A stretch of 64,000 nt of DNA, taken from Schlegelella_A sp965246805. Lineage in GTDB: Bacteria > Pseudomonadota > Gammaproteobacteria > Burkholderiales > Burkholderiaceae_C. Where the stretch lies: the NCBI GenBank assembly GCA_965246805.1, contig CBDFFO010000003.1, positions 648,346-712,345 of the forward strand, read 5' to 3'. Under the pieces are notes generated by a model. It saw nothing but the letters and a program-made list of their open reading frames with translations. It did not search any database and was not told the DNA's origin. Shown here in pieces: positions 60,223 to 64,000 of the stretch; the first letter of the stretch is position 1; every line of letters begins with the position of its first letter. The translations under genes were made by a program, and so were the position numbers.

Positions 60223-63200
60223 TCAGCTCTTTTCGCCGAAGCCCAGGAAGTCGAGCAGCAGCGTGCGGCGCGCCCGACGCCGGCGGCGGCGCTCCTCCTC
60301 GCTCTCTTCGTTGCCCGCGTTCTGCGTCGACGCGCTGACCGATTGCGCGGTGGCTGCAAGCCCCGCCGTCGCGCCGACCGACGAGGCCACCGGCGGTGCA
60401 CCGACCGACGCGCCACCGACGCTCAGGTTGTCGGCGCCCACGAAGCGCACCGCGCCGAAGAACGCGTTGCCGAGCGACTTGATGCCGGCCTCGCCGGCGT
60501 TGATCTCGCCGTTCGGCGCGTAGAGGTCGAGGTTGCTGCCGGCGTCGAGCACCGCGATGCCGCTGCCGCTGAACGAGCCCGACGTGTCGAACACGACGCG
60601 ACCTTCGCTGTCGAGGCGCAGCACCGGCGCCGGCGCACCGGTCACGGTCTTGGCGCCGCGGCCGGCGTCGATGTTGCCGAGCGAGGCCCACAGCAGGATG
60701 TCGCCCTGCTGCAGCGAGAACACCCGCGACTGGTTGACCGCGAAGTCGTTCTTCACCACCGCCGAGATGTCGCCGCCGGCGACCGTGACGATGCCCAGAT
60801 CGGCCGGTTTCTTGGTGGTGCTGCCGACCAGCTCGCCCGCGTTGACGCCGCCGCCCGGCGCGAGCAGCGTGATGTTGCCGCGCTGCGAGGTCCTGATCTG
60901 GCTCGTCGGCAGTCGAATGTCGCCGAGCGTGCGGCCCTGGACGCTGTCGTCGACCGGGAACAGCGTTTCGATGGCGCGATAGCCGCGTGCGTAAGCCGCG
61001 TCGCGGTCGCTGCCGCTCGCGGCGGCGGCTTCGCGGCCGGCCGCCCTCAACTCACCGATCAGCACCTGGTTGAGCCAGACCGCCTGGCGCTCGACGGGCA
61101 AGGCGTCAAAGCGGGCCACGGCGTCGGCCACCGATGTCGCGGCGGCCGACGACGGCGGCGCGACGCGGTTGACGTAGGCGACGAACGCATCGCGCAGCGC
61201 AGCGTCGCCGTCGGCAGCGGCCCGCGCGATGAAGTCAGTGCGCAGCGGCGCAGAGACGTCGCCGAGCGCCGCGCCGAGCATTCGAGTGACGGCGGCGCCG
61301 CGTTCCGCATCGGGCAAGGTCGCGAACGCGGCGACCGCGTCGGCTGGCGACAGCGCCGCGCCGTTCGGCCGTGCGCGCACGAAGGCGGCCACCGCGGCTT
61401 CGTAACGCGCGTTGCCGAGCAGGCTCGCCACCTGGGCGAGCTGGTCGGCGACCGGGAGCGCATCGAAGGCCGCGGCTGCGGCCGAACCCAGTGGCGGAGC
61501 GACGGCACCGGTCGGTGATGTCAGCAGCGTGTACAGGTCGCCGGTGTGGCGGTGCAGGCCGCTCGCGCCGAGCACGCCGAAGCCGGTCGATGCGGCCTGC
61601 CGATAGTCGTGCCCGTCGGCATGGACACCGGCGACCACCGTGACCTGCGCCGCACCGACCGGCAGCGCCGTGCCGTTGCGCGTGTTGCCGAGCGAATTGA
61701 TGCCGTTGCCCTGGCCGAGATCGACGTTGCGACCGGCGAGCAGCAACAGGTCGCCCGGCCCGGCCACCTCGATGCCGCTGTTGTTGCTGGTGTTGACAAT
61801 GTCGCGGCCCGCTTGCAAAAAGCTCAGCTCCGAGAGCGCGACCACCGTGCCGGTGATTGGGTCGGTGCGCGTCGGCTGATGCTGCACGCTGACTAACTGA
61901 CCGAGCACGATGTCGCCACCGGCGATGACGCGAAACGGCCGCACCGATTTGATGTTTTGTGACATCGACACGTTGCCCGTCTCGGCCACCAGCCGCAGCG
62001 GGTCACGCTCGCTGGCGTCGAGCGAGCCGGGCTGGCCCGGCTCGCGGAGGCGCAGCGCCTCGTCGACCCCCGAATACTCGACCACGTTGACGGCAGCGAG
62101 GTCGTTTCGCGTAGCCAGGAACCGCGCGCCCGCGAAATTGACATCGGCGGCGGCGAGCACGTCCAGGCTGCCGCCGCGCGTGGGGGCGAGCACCAGCGGG
62201 TTCTCGATGGTGATCGAACCCGACGGCGCGCGAAACGCCGCGGTGGGCGGGATCACCTGTCTAACGTTGACACCGCCGTTCTGCGCGTCCGGAAAGTTTT
62301 CGCCCGCCGCCCTGGGTTGAGAAGCGGCCAGGTAGTCGATGTCGCCCGCCTTCGTGGTGACCTGCAGGGTTGCGCGATCGCCGAGGCCGGTGATGACGGC
62401 CAAACTGCCGTTGGCGCCCTGGTTGCGCTGCACGGGCGCGGTCGCACCGGCGTTGCGCACGCTCGCGAGCGTGATGTCGCCTTGCGCCTGCACCTGCACC
62501 GCGGTGTTCTCGTACACGAGTTGCACGCCGGGGTTGCCCGACGGCACGCCGACGGCGCTCACCGGGGCGTAACGAAGCGCGCCACCGGTCGCGATCTGCA
62601 GCGCGTCGCCGCCGGCGAAGTAGAGGCCGTTGACGAGGTCGCGGCCTGCTTCGGCGACCACGGCGCCACCGCCGAATCGACGCGCCACGCCAATGCCGTC
62701 GACGGTCTCGACGAAACCGTTCGATGGCGCGGCCGCGCCGACATTGAGCAGGTCTCGGCCAGCGCGAACCGACACGTCGCCACCGCCGAAGGCGGCGATG
62801 CCCTGATCGAACAGGTCGTAGCGCGAATACCAGGCCGGGTTATCGCCCTTATTGCGCCACCACCAGTTGGTGACGTAAGGGCGGCGCGGGTTCGCGGCTG
62901 CGCCGACCACATCGCGCCCGGCGCCGAACGAGACGCTGCCGCCACCGCTCAGAAAGGGGCTGAGCGGCCCGGTGTCGCCGCTGACGAGATCGAAAGTTAG
63001 CGGCGTCAGGTTGATCGACACCGGTACGGTGGCGCCGGTGCTGTAGACCGTGGCGCCGTTGTTGACGAAGCGGATGTCGCGAGCGGCGCGCACATCGATC
63101 GTGCCGGTTGTCGTGCGCACGCTGACGGCTGGCGCCGGGTCGAACGATGACGCCGCGGCGCTCCCGATCACGACGTCGCCGGTGGCGGCGGTGTTGGTGA

Positions 63201-64000
63201 TGACGGTGGTGGCGAGCAGGTCGGACGACGCGAGATCGGCGCCGCCGACGGCACGGATGCTCCCGCCGCGGTCGCTGGAGGCGATCGGCGTCGGATCGAA
63301 GTCACTGGCGGGGGCGAAGCCGGAGCTCACGCCATAAGCGAGCGTCAGCTGGCCGCCCGCTCGCAGCGTCAGCGAGGTGTCACCGGCATGCGGCGCGGTG
63401 GCACGCACGGCGGTCGCGGTCGGCAACGACCAATCGGTTCTGATGGCGAGATCGCCGGTCGAACGGACTTCGACGCCAGGTCTCACCACGAGCGCCGCCA
63501 ACGTGCCGGCATGGCCGCCCGCGATGCGCGAGGCGATTGCTTCGGCGTTCGCGAGGAAGGCATCCTGATCCTGCTGCACGCTGGCCGTGCCGAGCACGTT
63601 GGGTGCGGGGGCCGGCGTGGGCGTGGGGGCAGGACCGGGTGCCGGCGTGGGCGCCGGCGGTGCAGGTGTGGGTGTGGGGGCCGGCGCGGGCGTGGGTGCC
63701 GGTGCCGGTGCCGGTGCCGGTGCCGGTGCCGGTGCCGGTGTCGGTGTCGGTGCGGGCGCGGGCGTAGGCGTCGGTGCAGGCGTCGGCGCGGGCGTGGGGC
63801 CGAGCGGCGGCGGTGGCGGCAGCCTGTCGCCGGTGGTCGGGCCGTTGCCAGGCGATGGATCCATGGCAGCCTGCGCGGTCACGCGAAACAACGATGCGAT
63901 CGTCGACATCGACGGCGTCACCGGCAGGGGCAGGGGCGGTGGTGGTGGCAAGGTATCGCCGGTGGTCGGGCCGTTGCCCGTCGAAGGACCGGACGGTGCT
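60223..64000 (-). CDS. Filamentous-haemagglutinin-like exoprotein (5' end outside the window)
   Basis: The frame is open to the right edge; 1258 residues are visible. A Pro/Ala/Thr-rich region (63600-63850) of PAPT-type repeats is preceded by a duplicated motif containing GNGPTTGD and a run of Pro. Then come long beta-helix repeats with the haemagglutinin pattern (GGDVSVRAGRDLLNVGAA, AGRDLVNGLYFAGGDAL, AGRDIVNTSNNSGIEVAGPGDLLLLAGRNVDLG). An alpha-helical insert with three related repeats (AFDALPVADQLAQVASLL...) lies at about 61020-61500. More beta-helix and the tail RRRRRRARRTLLLDFLGFGEKS end it. It fits the DUF3739-type haemagglutinin family; surface location is inferred. It precedes the ExbB fusion by 100 bp. 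Confidence 0.85.
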   Translation of the reverse strand, partial: APSGPSTGNGPTTGDTLPPPPPLPLPVTPSMSTIASLFRVTAQAAMDPSPGNGPTTGDRLPPPPPLGPTPAPTPAPTPTPAPAPTPTPAPAPAPAPAPAPAPTPAPAPTPTPAPPAPTPAPGPAPTPTPAPAPNVLGTASVQQDQDAFLANAEAIASRIAGGHAGTLAALVVRPGVEVRSTGDLAIRTDWSLPTATAVRATAPHAGDTSLTLRAGGQLTLAYGVSSGFAPASDFDPTPIASSDRGGSIRAVGGADLASSDLLATTVITNTAATGDVVIGSAAASSFDPAPAVSVRTTTGTIDVRAARDIRFVNNGATVYSTGATVPVSINLTPLTFDLVSGDTGPLSPFLSGGGSVSFGAGRDVVGAAANPRRPYVTNWWWRNKGDNPAWYSRYDLFDQGIAAFGGGDVSVRAGRDLLNVGAAAPSNGFVETVDGIGVARRFGGGAVVAEAGRDLVNGLYFAGGDALQIATGGALRYAPVSAVGVPSGNPGVQLVYENTAVQVQAQGDITLASVRNAGATAPVQRNQGANGSLAVITGLGDRATLQVTTKAGDIDYLAASQPRAAGENFPDAQNGGVNVRQVIPPTAAFRAPSGSITIENPLVLAPTRGGSLDVLAAADVNFAGARFLATRNDLAAVNVVEYSGVDEALRLREPGQPGSLDASERDPLRLVAETGNVSMSQNIKSVRPFRVIAGGDIVLGQLVSVQHQPTRTDPITGTVVALSELSFLQAGRDIVNTSNNSGIEVAGPGDLLLLAGRNVDLGQGNGINSLGNTRNGTALPVGAAQVTVVAGVHADGHDYRQAASTGFGVLGASGLHRHTGDLYTLLTSPTGAVAPPLGSAAAAAFDALPVADQLAQVASLLGNARYEAAVAAFVRARPNGAALSPADAVAAFATLPDAERGAAVTRMLGAALGDVSAPLRTDFIARAAADGDAALRDAFVAYVNRVAPPSSAAATSVADAVARFDALPVERQAVWLNQVLIGELRAAGREAAAASGSDRDAAYARGYRAIETLFPVDDSVQGRTLGDIRLPTSQIRTSQRGNITLLAPGGGVNAGELVGSTTKKPADLGIVTVAGGDISAVVKNDFAVNQSRVFSLQQGDILLWASLGNIDAGRGAKTVTGAPAPVLRLDSEGRVVFDTSGSFSGSGIAVLDAGSNLDLYAPNGEINAGEAGIKSLGNAFFGAVRFVGADNLSVGGASVGAPPVASSVGATAGLAATAQSVSASTQNAGNEESEEERRRRRRARRTLLLDFLGFGEKS
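63695..63754. repeat. Hexanucleotide repeat inside the exoprotein gene
   Basis: Seven perfect tandem copies of GGTGCC (plus strand), then two GGTGTC and one GGTGCG. On the coding strand these give Pro-Ala/Pro-Thr units. Slippage by whole units changes the linker length without shifting the frame. Confidence 0.85.

Noticed and set aside
63695..63754. CRISPR-like regular repeat
   Set aside because: The units are 6 bp with no spacers and lie in frame inside a proline-rich coding region.

Overview
The window is GC-rich (about 70% in most genes) and reads as the chromosome of a Burkholderiales betaproteobacterium, probably near the Rubrivivax/Leptothrix/Methylibium group. This rests on the hpf-ptsN-hprK block, the glnE / yhdP / nitrilase neighbourhood, a stand-alone rfaE2 heptose adenylyltransferase and a beta-proteobacterial minor-pilin operon. 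No rRNA, tRNA, CRISPR array, integrase or transposase was recognised. Coding is dense, with many ATGA/GTGA start-stop overlaps.

Layout. 1-1480: end of an unknown exported protein, then a hairpin. 1599-4906 (minus): Tat-lipoprotein FAD oxidoreductase and a membrane-anchored spermidine-synthase-like protein. 5020-5425: a decayed response-regulator receiver. 5654-13178 (plus): type IV pilus minor-pilin operon pilV-pilW-pilX-pilY1-pilE-fimT. 13228-16348 (minus): DUF350, DUF4178 and SPFH proteins, which look like the other half of the aminopropyltransferase operon, now split by the pilus genes. 16469-18817: UbiH-type monooxygenase and AEC transporter. 18867-19476: two inverted copies of an unusual foldback repeat. 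19697-25484: complete dppABCDF peptide ABC transporter. 25604-29215: proA, queC, a LemA-like protein and an unknown protein. 29320-40487: AI-2E-type permease; nitrilase-family hydrolase and giant YhdP (minus); glnE, rhombosortase-like protease and EamA transporter (plus). 40509-41907 (minus): rfaE2 and a ferritin-like di-iron protein. 42301-48011 (plus): five-gene lipid-modification operon (FAD oxidoreductase, DUF1365, cyclopropane-fatty-acid-synthase-like methyltransferase, MFS, SDR). 48315-51750: corA, hpf, ptsN, hprK. 51758-52632: frameshifted diguanylate cyclase. 52982-54016: lone bioB.

54122-64000 (minus, running off the right edge) is the most striking part. A giant filamentous-haemagglutinin-like exoprotein with a proline-rich region and an Arg-rich C-terminal tail is followed by an ExbB/TolQ channel fused to a signal peptide, a DUF2341-like and a LamG-like domain. 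Then come two ExbD proteins, TonB, a putative porin and a periplasmic coiled-coil protein. The seven genes lie in tandem with gaps of 11-100 bp and look like one TonB-energised surface or secretion system with a dedicated motor. Its biological role is not established as far as I know.

Starts were moved from the longest open frame where a motif, a ribosome-binding site or an operon overlap favoured a later codon.
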